NCBI GenBank assembly: GCA_002428935.1
Contig: DIYG01000175.1
Coordinates: forward strand, 1-6,450
Direction of reading: 5' to 3'
Length of the DNA: 6,450 nucleotides
DNA from: Halieaceae bacterium UBA6060
GTDB lineage: Bacteria > Pseudomonadota > Gammaproteobacteria > Pseudomonadales > Halieaceae
The notes below the pieces were generated by a model. That model made no database searches. It saw only the letters and a list, made by a program, of their open reading frames with translations, and was not told where the DNA came from. Shown here piece after piece: positions 1 to 6,045 of this stretch. Position numbers and translations under genes: made by a program. Within the stretch, counting starts at the first letter, position 1. Each line of letters opens with the position of its first letter.

Positions 1-263
1 ATGAGCCGCCCCTTGTTGCTCGCGAGCGGGCGATGCAGGCCTCCCTGATTCCCCAGATCAACGCGCTCCTGGCGGTCGGTCTGGTGTCTTTGCCGGGCAT
101 GATGACGGGGCAGATTCTGGCCGGCACAGATCCTCTGGTGGCCGTTCGCTACCAGATCATGGTGATGTGCATGGTGTTCAGCTCCGGTGGTCTCGCGGCT
201 GCGATGTATCTCAGCTTACGGCTGCGTTGGCCAGCGCCTGGGTTAGACCCAGAAGATCGCTGA
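1..263 (+). CDS. fetB: FetB-type (UPF0014) metal-export ABC transporter permease, C-terminal part, 5' cut by window edge
   Basis: This is the last 86 codons of an inner-membrane permease; the first full codon is at position 3 and the TGA is at 261-263. The reading frame is open to the window edge, so the ATG at 33 is internal. What is seen: a polar stretch typical of the cytoplasmic coupling segment, then INALLAVGLVSLPGMMTGQ and LAGTDPLVAVRYQ, followed by a hydrophobic helix. The SLPGMMTGQILAG-DP signature is characteristic of the UPF0014/FetB family, which with the ATPase FetA forms an exporter linked to iron homeostasis and oxidative-stress resistance in Escherichia coli. A FetA gene would be expected just upstream, outside the window. 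The protein ends soon after the last helix with a short polar tail, so the C-terminus looks intact. The substrate is inferred from the family only. Confidence 0.88.
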   Translation, partial: EPPLVARERAMQASLIPQINALLAVGLVSLPGMMTGQILAGTDPLVAVRYQIMVMCMVFSSGGLAAAMYLSLRLRWPAPGLDPEDR

Positions 264-314
264 ACGTCTGGTCTGATCTTGCCCCTCAGGGTTTACAGAT
301 GGGAGACTTCGGGG

Positions 315-352
315 ATAAATGGAACCTTCGATAAAAATTTCGGTCCATTTAT
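315..352. repeat. AT-rich imperfect palindrome (possible hairpin or operator)
   Basis: ATAAATGGA (315-323) pairs fully with TCCATTTAT (344-352). After a single bulged A at 324, CC (325-326) pairs with GG (342-343). This gives 11 pairs around a 15-base AT-rich loop. No T-run follows, so it is not a classical intrinsic terminator. It lies 52 bases after the fetB stop and could be an RNA 3'-end structure or a protein-binding site; the sequence alone does not decide. Confidence 0.45.
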
Positions 353-750
353 AGGAGAACTTTCGTATCTTAGGAAAAGTATTCGAAGGCCTATTTGAGG
401 AGCGCGGGAGCTTATGATCCTGATACCGGAAATCACGCCCAGCCGTCGCGACATTGTCGTCGACGAGGTGAGATTTTACGCACCGCTCTTCGGCTTGTTT
501 GGCAGCCCCCGATGGCGCATCCGTTGGCGGCTCGCAAGTCAAAGTAACGCCAGCGCAGAGAGCTGGCTAGCTTGCGATACCCGAAAAGGCAAAGGGGTAT
601 TACAGGGCCAGAATTTCTCATTTCTTGTCCGCTGGCGTCCCGATCGCCGCCGATCCTTGCTTCATAATTCGGATTGTCTGGAAGAGTGTTCAAGTCATTT
701 ACCGCGGCTTGCGGAGTGGTCGGCGTCTCGCTGAGCCAGTAACTTGGGCG

Positions 751-756
751 TATACT
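751..756 (+). promoter_or_regulatory. Candidate -10 box (TATACT) for the lipoprotein gene
   Basis: TATACT matches the sigma-70 -10 consensus at five of six positions and lies 37 bases before the ATG at 794, giving a plausible short leader. No good -35 hexamer stands 16-18 bases upstream, and there is no TG extension. A strong ribosome-binding site, AGGAG at 783-787, follows six bases before the ATG. Confidence 0.4.
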
Positions 757-793
757 CCTGCGCTCCCGTCTCGCCCGTGAACAGGAGTACACC

Positions 794-1753
794 ATGACCA
801 TCTCTACCCCCCGGTTCGTCCATCGGACCCTTTCCGTGGCCTGCGCTTCTGCTCTGGCCCTTACCTTAGCCGCTTGCCAGAAAGCTGATGAGGCCACCGA
901 GGAAACTACTAGCGCTGCGGCCCCGGAGCCTGTTGTAGCGGAGGTGGTGGAGGAAGTAGCCGCTGCGCTTCCCCTAGAACTTGACGCTGTCCTCGCCGAA
1001 CAGCCCGTGGAAGCCCAGGCTCGCTACGGAGCCCGCCATCCGAAGGAAACCCTCGAGTTCTTTGGCATTGAGCCTGGGATGACCGTTATCGAAGCTCTAC
1101 CCGGCGGTGGTTGGTATACGAAAATCCTGGCCCCTTATCTCGGCACGGAGGGCACACTGGTCGGTGCAGATTACGACCAAGCCTTGTTCCCTCTCTTTGG
1201 CTTCTTTTCTGAGGAGCGTTTGAAGGCCAAGGAAACCTGGGTTGAGGATTGGTCTGCAGAGGCGCGGGCTTGGTTTGATGGACCAGCCGCCTCTATCGAA
1301 GCCTTCCAATTCGGCAGTATGCCTGCAGAACTTGAGGGAGAAGTGGATGCGGTGCTGCTAGTGCGCGCCCTTCACAACCTCGCGCGTTTCGAGAGCCAGG
1401 GCGGGTTCCTTACGGCGGCCCTGGGAGAGGTAAACAAGGCGCTGAAACCCGGTGGCCTGGTGGGTGTCGTGCAGCACATGGCTCCGGACGATGCGCCCGA
1501 TGCCTGGGCCGACGGTTCCGCCGGGTACCTAAAGAAGAGTTTCGTTATCGACGCGTTTACCGCAGCGGGCTTGGAGTTGGTGGAGGAGTCGGCTATCAAC
1601 GAAAACCCCAAAGACCAGCCCACCCCGGAAGACATCGTCTGGCGTTTGCCGCCGACTCTTATGGGGGCCAAAGACAATCCTGAACAGGCTCAGGCCATGG
1701 AGGCCATCGGTGAGTCCAATCGTATGACCCTGTTGTTCCGCAAACCGGCCTGA
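794..1753 (+). CDS. Exported lipoprotein with class I methyltransferase-like domain
   Basis: A 319-residue protein. Residues 1-27 form a lipoprotein signal peptide ending in the lipobox LAAC, with Cys28 the predicted lipidated residue. Gln29 at +2 would permit sorting to the outer membrane. Residues 29-60 are an Ala/Glu/Pro/Val-rich acidic tether. The folded domain starts near residue 70: GIEPGMTVIEALPGGGW (91-107) is a motif I-like nucleotide loop, LVGADYD (122-128) resembles the acidic motif II, VDAVLLVRALHNLARF (184-199) corresponds to the motif IV strand, and ALKPGG follows. This matches predicted class I methyltransferases (COG4798-like), some of which carry export signals. The loop reads E-x-L-P-G-G-G rather than E-x-G-x-G-x-G, so binding of S-adenosylmethionine is uncertain. 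The start is fixed by AGGAG six bases upstream and by the signal peptide. The substrate is unknown, and no neighbour suggests one. Confidence 0.85.
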   Translation: MTISTPRFVHRTLSVACASALALTLAACQKADEATEETTSAAAPEPVVAEVVEEVAAALPLELDAVLAEQPVEAQARYGARHPKETLEFFGIEPGMTVIEALPGGGWYTKILAPYLGTEGTLVGADYDQALFPLFGFFSEERLKAKETWVEDWSAEARAWFDGPAASIEAFQFGSMPAELEGEVDAVLLVRALHNLARFESQGGFLTAALGEVNKALKPGGLVGVVQHMAPDDAPDAWADGSAGYLKKSFVIDAFTAAGLELVEESAINENPKDQPTPEDIVWRLPPTLMGAKDNPEQAQAMEAIGESNRMTLLFRKPA

Positions 1754-1943
1754 GGCAAGTGGTAAACCTGCTCTCGTTTGACGCGAGGGCAGGTCTTCAT
1801 CCAAAGCGGTTATCGTTTCTCAACCATCTCACACTCCGTCTGCACCGCCATCGGGGACTGACCACGTCCATCGTTCGGCCTTCACCCAGGCGCGCTTTCG
1901 AATCTATTTCCCCTCCAGCTGTCTATCGACTCTGGGCGGGTGG
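1754..1943 (+). other. Gap containing in-frame upstream coding for the MFS transporter but no standard start
   Basis: The MFS frame stays open upstream of ATG 1944 back to the TGA at 1779-1781. From about 1869 it translates as HRSAFTQARFRIYF and then SSCLSTLGGW before the methionine. This resembles the usual MFS_3 N-terminus, in which a short polar start and an F-R-L-Y-F-like motif lead into helix 1. None of the codons from 1782 to 1943 is ATG, GTG or TTG; the only near-cognates are ATC (1812, 1902), CTG (1932) and similar. So either the start was lost, there is an indel or base error, or initiation is non-standard. No good ribosome-binding site is seen before any candidate. Confidence 0.6.
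1766..1794 (+). terminator. Hairpin after the lipoprotein gene (possible terminator)
   Basis: ACCTGCTCTCG (1766-1776) pairs with CGAGGGCAGGT (1784-1794): 11 consecutive pairs including one G-U, with a 7-base loop. It begins 13 bases after the stop at 1751-1753. The downstream sequence CTTCATCC is not a true T-run, so termination may be weak or factor-assisted. Its right arm overlaps the open MFS frame. Confidence 0.45.
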
Positions 1944-3065
1944 ATGGTTCGTTTCCTGCTGGGCTGGGTAGCCTGGGATCTCACCGCGTCGGCTTTCTGG
2001 GTGGGCGTGGTAGCCAGTCTCATGCTGGTGCCGACCTTCTTGTTATCGCCGGTGTTCGGCATCACCGCAGACCGCATCAACCCTCGGAATGGACTCTTGG
2101 TGACCATTGCTCTGCAAGGGCTGGTTGCGGGTTTTGCGAGTTCCATGGCTGCCCTGGATCAGCTGTCATTGCAGATGCTACTGGTGCTGGCGGTGGCGCT
2201 GGGTGCCGTGTCGGCGGCGCACACACCCATTCGCCTGGCCCTGTTACCGCGTCTGGTAGATCGCGCAGCCCTGCCCAGTGCCATCGGTTTCTCCGCCATC
2301 ATATTCAACAGCTCCCGCATCATCGCGCCGGCTATCGGTGCCTGGTTACTGACGGTTACGTCCTTGTCCCTGACCTTCGCGGCGGCAACGATTGCCTTCC
2401 TCGGCGCCATGATCATGCTCGGGCGTGTGACCGGAACCGAGCGAGCGACGACCGTGGATCACTCCCAGTCCTTTGCGCAGCAACTGCGTGCGGGTGTGGG
2501 TTATCTGTTAAAAGCTCCGAGTTTGCGCCTGGTGTTTTTCCTGACCATGACCAGCGGTCTGCTGGGGCGCACCGCCATCGAGTTGTTGCCCGCTGTATCG
2601 GGTCAGCTGCTCAGGGGAGACTCGGCAACGTTGGCGACCCTCACCGCAGCGGCGGGAGGCGGCTCTATCTTGGGTGGACTGCTGGTATCCCGGCAGAGTG
2701 GGCGGCTAGGGCGATTGTTTCAGCTTGTGCTCTACGGGCTTAGCGTTGCCGCTCTGACCCTGCTCACCGCCAGCCTCTGGACCAGTGTTTGGCCTGTGGC
2801 TTTCGCCATTGCCCTGGTCAGTCTGTGTACCACAACCATCGGCACGGGCTGTCAGGCCCTGGTGCAGTTATCCGTGGATGAGGCGTTTCGCGGTCGAGTC
2901 ATGAGTCTGTGGACCGTGGTTGCCATGGGCACGCCGGCCCTGGGCGCCGTGCTCGTGGGCAGCGTGGCAGACACTTTGGGATTCGCCGTCGCCTTCGCCG
3001 CCGCGGCGCTCTTCGCCCTTGTCGCCGTAACCGTGGCTCGGCCGAAGGGTCGACGATGGTTTTGA
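1944..3065 (+). CDS. MFS-family exporter (MFS_3/EntS-like), N-terminus probably incomplete as called
   Basis: From ATG 1944 this is a 373-residue inner-membrane protein made almost entirely of hydrophobic helices. It carries the MFS motif A as GITADRINPR (39-48) between helices 2 and 3. Near the C-terminus, FRGRVMSLWTVVAMGTPALG is the matching loop and helix of the second half. An IRLALLPRLVD segment is typical of the MFS_3 group (PF05977), which includes the enterobactin exporter EntS. It probably acts as a proton-driven exporter of a small molecule; the substrate cannot be told. The called start falls in the middle of helix 1, and upstream in-frame codons continue the family N-terminus without any ATG, GTG or TTG. 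The true product is therefore either some 25-50 residues longer or the gene has lost its start. The rest of the frame is intact. The gene converges on the cytochrome operon. Confidence 0.8.
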   Translation: MVRFLLGWVAWDLTASAFWVGVVASLMLVPTFLLSPVFGITADRINPRNGLLVTIALQGLVAGFASSMAALDQLSLQMLLVLAVALGAVSAAHTPIRLALLPRLVDRAALPSAIGFSAIIFNSSRIIAPAIGAWLLTVTSLSLTFAAATIAFLGAMIMLGRVTGTERATTVDHSQSFAQQLRAGVGYLLKAPSLRLVFFLTMTSGLLGRTAIELLPAVSGQLLRGDSATLATLTAAAGGGSILGGLLVSRQSGRLGRLFQLVLYGLSVAALTLLTASLWTSVWPVAFAIALVSLCTTTIGTGCQALVQLSVDEAFRGRVMSLWTVVAMGTPALGAVLVGSVADTLGFAVAFAAAALFALVAVTVARPKGRRWF

Positions 3066-3079
3066 GCGATGGCTTTTAG

Positions 3080-3117
3080 CCAGGATTCGACCAGGCTGGG
3101 GCCGGGTCGAATCCTGG
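3080..3117. terminator. Bidirectional terminator-like hairpin between convergent genes
   Basis: CCAGGATTCGACC (3080-3092) and GGTCGAATCCTGG (3105-3117) are perfect 13-bp inverted repeats. Inside them, after one mismatch, GGC (3094-3096) pairs with GCC (3101-3103) around a TGGG loop. The element sits 15 bases after the MFS stop and 17 bases after the stop of the opposing cytochrome gene, so it is well placed to end both transcripts. T-tails are poor on both sides: GTTGTAG on the + strand, CTAAAAGCC on the minus strand. Confidence 0.65.
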
Positions 3118-3133
3118 GTTGTAGTGAGAGAGC

Positions 3134-3757
3134 CTACTTGCTCCGATACAGGCCCACGTGAACCAGGGGGGTTCGAGCCCTGTTGCCGGGTAAGACTCGC
3201 TGCGGTACCCGATTGATCACCGGGGGTAAGGACTTCAGGTACGCGGCGATCGCCGTGGCATCGTCACTGCTCAACTGCGCGTAGCTCATCCACGGCATGA
3301 TCGTCATGGTCTGCTGCCCGTGACGGTTTTTGCCGCTTTGGAGCATGGTGGTGATTTCTGCGACGGACCACTTGCCGAGACCCGTTTCAGGATCTGATGT
3401 TAGATTGGGGGGATACACGGCGCCGGGAAATTCGTTGACCATGGGGTTGGTGTAGGCGATACCGATGCTGGAGCCGGCCAGGGTTTTCTTGGGATCTGGT
3501 TTACCGATGAGCGCGCCATCCGTGTGGCAGCTGGCACAACCAAGCAGACCCACCAGATAGCGGCCCTGTTGCACCTGTTCCGCGTCTCCTTCTCCTGTGG
3601 GTAGCTCAATGCCTTTGCTCGCCTCCACCAGGTCCATACCTTCGGGAACCTCGGGTGCTCGCGCATTGACCGCGCTGACCAGCACCAGCGGTAGGGTCAA
3701 AACCAGGGCCAGGGTGCCCCCGCCAATCTGGACGAGGGAATTTCTAAGCAGCTTCAT
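3134..3757 (-). CDS. Periplasmic single-haem cytochrome c
   Basis: A 207-residue protein when started at ATG 3757-3755. An upstream in-frame GTG (3775-3773) would add six residues, but it overlaps the previous gene's stop and has no ribosome-binding site; the chosen ATG has GGAGGT just before it. Residues 10-31 are a hydrophobic signal sequence with a likely cleavage near Ala32-Ala34; it could instead stay as an anchor. The haem motif is CASCH at 74-78, followed by YPPNLTSDPETGLGKW (115-130), a motif common in c-type cytochromes of dehydrogenase complexes. IMPW (153-156) offers Met154 as the distal haem ligand, and SSDDATAIAAYLKSLPP (163-179) is the usual C-terminal cytochrome helix. Only one CXXCH is present, although relatives with this PNLT-SD motif often carry two or three haems. 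It is the second gene of an operon with a beta-barrel protein; the electron partner is unknown. Confidence 0.9.
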   Translation of the reverse strand: MKLLRNSLVQIGGGTLALVLTLPLVLVSAVNARAPEVPEGMDLVEASKGIELPTGEGDAEQVQQGRYLVGLLGCASCHTDGALIGKPDPKKTLAGSSIGIAYTNPMVNEFPGAVYPPNLTSDPETGLGKWSVAEITTMLQSGKNRHGQQTMTIMPWMSYAQLSSDDATAIAAYLKSLPPVINRVPQRVLPGNRARTPLVHVGLYRSK

Positions 3758-3760
3758 AGT

Positions 3761-3766
3761 ACCTCC
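3761..3766 (-). promoter_or_regulatory. Ribosome-binding site deciding the cytochrome c start
   Basis: Read on the minus strand, GGAGGT lies three bases before ATG 3757-3755 and within the 17-base gap after the upstream barrel gene's stop codon. An alternative GTG at 3775-3773 would place this motif inside the coding frame, which argues for the ATG. Confidence 0.7.
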
Positions 3767-3774
3767 GTTAACCA

Positions 3775-4506
3775 CTAAAACATCCAGCCAAGCTCAAAGC
3801 GGTAGGCGTCAAACTCCGGATCTACGCCGCTGCCGCCATCGATATGGGTGCGCTCCCAGGCACCGCGCACAAACATGCCCCGGCCCAGTTCGTAGCGCAG
3901 CCCGGCACCCACGTTCCAACTGAAATTGGTATCGCTGTAGGTCGAGTAGAAGGGCGCGCAGATGTAGCCCCACCAGGGATCCCACCAGCATCCCGTGGAC
4001 GGCGGACCGTCCGCCACGTTGGAGTCGATGTAGGTCCAGCCCACGCCCGCCTGTAGATAGGGCGTGAAAGGTCCATCGAGGATGTTCCAGACCCCGTTGA
4101 ACTGGCCGTTAAACATCGATAAGCGATGGCTGATTTCCACCAATCCTTCGTCTTCCGTATCCAGTATGGCGTCGTAGTCCGGCCGAACCCAGGAGCCGTC
4201 AAAACGCAGGGCGAGATGATCGCTGAAGTTGTACCCGATACCGAAGCCGAAGCCATAACCCGTGTCCACATCGATGGACGAGTTGTTCAGGCCGTCTTCG
4301 CTCTCGGACCCGCTGATGTAAAGACCGATATTGGTTTCCCATTTGCCTGCTCGCTTCGCCGAGCCCGGTTCCCACCATTCAGCGCTGTTGGCGGCGGGAA
4401 TCGACAGGCTAAGGAGGAGGGTGCTTAAGGCTGTGATGGCGCCTTTAGCGGTGCTGCGATGGGACCAAGGACGTGGCTCGGTTTCGACTTTTTTGGGATG
4501 CGGCAT
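3775..4506 (-). CDS. Outer-membrane beta-barrel protein (OMP_b-brl/OmpW-like)
   Basis: A 243-residue protein with a long charged n-region, a hydrophobic stretch (about 23-37) and the cleavage site ANSA|EW after residue 42. The mature part of about 200 residues shows alternating hydrophobic/polar strands rich in Gly and aromatics: GKWETNIGLYISG (54-66), GYGFGFGIGYNF (83-94), LALRFDGSWVRP (98-109), FTPYLQAGVGWTYID (147-161), FSWNVGAGLRYEL (195-207), MFVRGAWER (211-219) and YRFELGWMF (235-243). The terminal Phe is the usual signal for the barrel-assembly machinery. This suggests an eight-stranded barrel of the PF13505 type. A loop between strands holds two cysteines and five tryptophans or tyrosines (173-183). 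GGAG at 4512-4515, five bases before the ATG, supports the start. It is the first gene of an operon with the cytochrome c gene 17 bases downstream. The role could be structural, adhesive or a small-molecule channel; the sequence does not say which. Confidence 0.85.
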   Translation of the reverse strand: MPHPKKVETEPRPWSHRSTAKGAITALSTLLLSLSIPAANSAEWWEPGSAKRAGKWETNIGLYISGSESEDGLNNSSIDVDTGYGFGFGIGYNFSDHLALRFDGSWVRPDYDAILDTEDEGLVEISHRLSMFNGQFNGVWNILDGPFTPYLQAGVGWTYIDSNVADGPPSTGCWWDPWWGYICAPFYSTYSDTNFSWNVGAGLRYELGRGMFVRGAWERTHIDGGSGVDPEFDAYRFELGWMF

Positions 4507-4577
4507 GTTTTCTCCATAGATGGTATTCCAGCGACGGTCCTTCTCGTGGGACTCTCTTGCCGATGGGCTTTGCGCAG

Positions 4578-4586
4578 AGTGTAGCA
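4578..4586 (-). promoter_or_regulatory. Candidate extended -10 promoter for the barrel/cytochrome operon
   Basis: On the minus strand this reads TGCTACACT: a TACACT -10 hexamer preceded by the TGn extension, which can make up for a poor -35. It lies about 72 bases before the barrel-gene ATG. The same 152-base divergent region must also hold the metY promoter. The best + strand candidates there (TTGCGC at 4570-4575 with TATTGC at 4593-4598) are weak. Confidence 0.35.
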
Positions 4587-4658
4587 GGGGCCTATTGCAT
4601 TTCGCAGGCGTCCGGCCAAGGATAGCGACCCCAAATTGCTAACGAGAAGAGATCGACC

Positions 4659-5936
4659 ATGAAACCCGAGACCATTGCCCTCCATGCCGGCTATGACGGT
4701 GATCCCACCAACACCCGGGCGGCGACCACACCGATCTACCAGACCACGTCTTTCACCTTTGATAACACGCAGCACGGCGCGGATCTCTTTGACCTGAAAG
4801 TGCCTGGCAATATCTATAGCCGAATCATGAATCCCACCAATGGGGTTCTCGAAGAGCGACTGGCGCAGCTGGAAGGTGGCGTGGGGGCGCTCGCAGTGGC
4901 CTCGGGCATGGCCGCCATCCGCTACGCCATCGAGGCCATTACGGCGGCGGGGAACAACATTGTCAGCACATCCCAGCTCTATGGCGGTACCTACAATCTC
5001 TTCGCCCACACCTTTCCGCGCCAGGGCATAGAGGTGCGTTTTTCCGCGGCCGATGATTTTGATCGGGTGGCGGCACTGATCGACGATAAAACCACGGCCC
5101 TGTTTTGTGAGTCCATTGGTAACCCCGCTGGTAACGTGGTCGACATCCAGCGCTGGGCGGAGATCGCCCACGCCGCGGGCGTGCCTTTGATTGTGGACAA
5201 CACGGTGCCCACACCGTTTCTCTGTCGGGTGTTTGATCATGGCGCGGATATCGCTGTTCACTCCCTAACCAAGTACATAGGCGGGCATGGCACAACCATC
5301 GGCGGTGCCATCGTCGATTCGGGGAATTTCGACTGGTCGGCGCAACCGGAACGCTTTGCCGTAATGAATACGCCAGACCCCTCCTATCACGGGGTGGTGT
5401 ATACGGAAGCTTTGGGGCCGGCGGCGTTCATCGGTCGTTGCCGGGTCGTGCCCCTGCGGAACACGGGCGCAGCTCTAGCGCCCCAGAGTGCGTTCCAAAT
5501 CATGCAGGGGCTCGAGACCCTGGCCCTGCGTATGGAGCGGCACTGCGACAACGCGGAGCAGGTGGCGGCTTATCTGGAGCAGCATCCGCGGGTTCTGGGG
5601 GTCAACTACGCCACCCTGGAGAATAGCCCCTATCGAGAGACCTGCGAGCGTATCTGCGGTGGGCGGGCATCGGGTATTCTCAGCTTCGAGCTTGAAGGGG
5701 GACTAGCAGCAGGGGCGAAGTTTATTGACGCGCTGCAGATGATTCTGCGCCTGGTCAATATCGGTGATGCTAAGTCCCTGGCTTGTCATCCGGCGAGCAC
5801 CACCCACCGGCAGCTGAATCCTGAAGAGTTGGCCTCGGCCGGGGTGAGTGAGGCCATGGTACGCCTGTCCATCGGCATTGAGCACGTCGACGACATCATC
5901 GCCGATCTCGATCAGGCCCTGGCCGCTAGCGTCTAG
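4659..5936 (+). CDS. metY: O-acetylhomoserine sulfhydrylase (O-acetylhomoserine aminocarboxypropyltransferase)
   Basis: A complete 425-residue cytoplasmic PLP enzyme of the Cys/Met metabolism family, the usual length for MetY. It would form homocysteine from O-acetylhomoserine and sulfide in methionine synthesis. The start MKPETIALHAGY is the family N-terminus; a modest AGAAGAG lies seven bases upstream. TTPIYQTTSFTFD (23-35) and NIYSRIMNPTN (51-61) carry Tyr53 and Arg55, expected to hold the neighbouring subunit's cofactor phosphate. SGMAA (82-86) is the phosphate loop and Tyr108 should stack on PLP. ESIGNPAGNVVD (151-162) and VDNT (179-182, Asp180 pairing with the pyridine nitrogen) follow. 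HSLTKYIGGHG (201-211) has the Schiff-base Lys205. ACHPASTTHRQL and the closing RLSIGIEHVDDIIADLDQAL are also typical. The long insertion after the lysine separates MetY from cystathionine gamma-synthase and MetZ. The gene stands alone, divergent from the barrel operon. All expected residues are present. Confidence 0.95.
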   Translation: MKPETIALHAGYDGDPTNTRAATTPIYQTTSFTFDNTQHGADLFDLKVPGNIYSRIMNPTNGVLEERLAQLEGGVGALAVASGMAAIRYAIEAITAAGNNIVSTSQLYGGTYNLFAHTFPRQGIEVRFSAADDFDRVAALIDDKTTALFCESIGNPAGNVVDIQRWAEIAHAAGVPLIVDNTVPTPFLCRVFDHGADIAVHSLTKYIGGHGTTIGGAIVDSGNFDWSAQPERFAVMNTPDPSYHGVVYTEALGPAAFIGRCRVVPLRNTGAALAPQSAFQIMQGLETLALRMERHCDNAEQVAAYLEQHPRVLGVNYATLENSPYRETCERICGGRASGILSFELEGGLAAGAKFIDALQMILRLVNIGDAKSLACHPASTTHRQLNPEELASAGVSEAMVRLSIGIEHVDDIIADLDQALAASV

Positions 5937-5951
5937 CCTGCGGGAAGGAGT

Positions 5952-5980
5952 GGCGCTCTGGGGTTGATCCCAAGGGCGCC
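5952..5980 (+). terminator. Hairpin after metY (putative terminator)
   Basis: GGCGCTCT (5952-5959) pairs with AGGGCGCC (5973-5980), including one T-G pair. After a G-A mismatch, GGG (5961-5963) pairs with CCC (5969-5971), leaving a TTGAT loop. It starts 16 bases after the metY stop and is strongly GC-rich. The following TGCGTTTG gives only a short T-run, so termination may be incomplete. Confidence 0.55.
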
Positions 5981-6002
5981 TGCGTTTGCGGGGAGAGAAA
6001 GC

Positions 6003-6034
6003 AATCAAGGCGCGACCAGGGTCACGCCTTGATT
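6003..6034. terminator. Perfect 10-bp inverted repeat between convergent genes
   Basis: AATCAAGGCG (6003-6012) and CGCCTTGATT (6025-6034) are exact inverted repeats. Beyond a C-A mismatch, GAC (6014-6016) pairs with GTC (6021-6023). Read on the minus strand the stem is followed by GCTTTCTCTCC, a pyrimidine-rich tail, so it could serve the flavin-protein gene coming from the right. Confidence 0.5.
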
Positions 6035-6045
6035 CACCGGGGGAA

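Larger units (their letters stand above)
264..793. other. Long intergenic region without a convincing gene
   Basis: About 530 bases separate the fetB stop from the next start. Its first part (about 300-395) is clearly richer in A+T than the flanking genes and holds the palindrome at 315-352. Further right are two small perfect inverted repeats: a 6-bp GCCAGC/GCTGGC stem (549-554 with 562-567) and a 6-bp ATACCC/GGGTAT stem (577-582 with 595-600). A 106-codon frame runs from ATG 414 to the stop at 732-734, with GGGAG only three bases before the ATG. Its product is Arg- and Trp-rich, has no motif I recognise, and its second half uses codons irregularly, so I do not call it a gene. A long opposite-strand frame here (433-897) runs into the following lipoprotein gene and looks like a shadow. 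Confidence 0.5.

Noticed and set aside
395..418. TTGAGG followed by TATGAT as a promoter before the frame at 414.
   Set aside because: The two hexamers are only 12 bases apart, too close for sigma-70, and the second overlaps the ATG.
543..600. Two small inverted repeats considered as a structured RNA or attachment site.
   Set aside because: The stems are only 6 bp each, with no repeat of the flanks elsewhere in the window and no integrase or tRNA nearby; chance occurrence is likely.
433..897. Minus-strand frame of 154 codons over the gap and the start of the lipoprotein gene.
   Set aside because: It begins inside the antisense of a clear lipoprotein signal peptide, and its composition is irregular with no known motif.
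1940..2743. Long + strand frame (267 codons) overlapping the MFS gene.
   Set aside because: The translation is rich in His, Arg, Cys and Gly with no membrane helices, typical of a shadow in a GC-rich gene; the frame from 1944 encodes the recognisable transporter.
3773..3775. GTG as the start of the cytochrome c gene.
   Set aside because: It overlaps the preceding stop codon, has no ribosome-binding site, and would place GGAGGT inside the coding frame; the ATG at 3757-3755 fits better.
4507..4658. Possible SAM-responsive riboswitch upstream of metY (a GCTAA motif near 4638).
   Set aside because: The leader lacks the rest of any SAM riboswitch core I know (for example the conserved TGATTTAACC-like and pseudoknot parts of SAM-II), and the stretch is too short and unpaired.
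4425..5261. Long minus-strand frame (278 codons) opposite metY.
   Set aside because: It is antisense to a fully conserved PLP enzyme, has no recognisable motifs, and crosses the divergent promoter region into the barrel gene's signal peptide.
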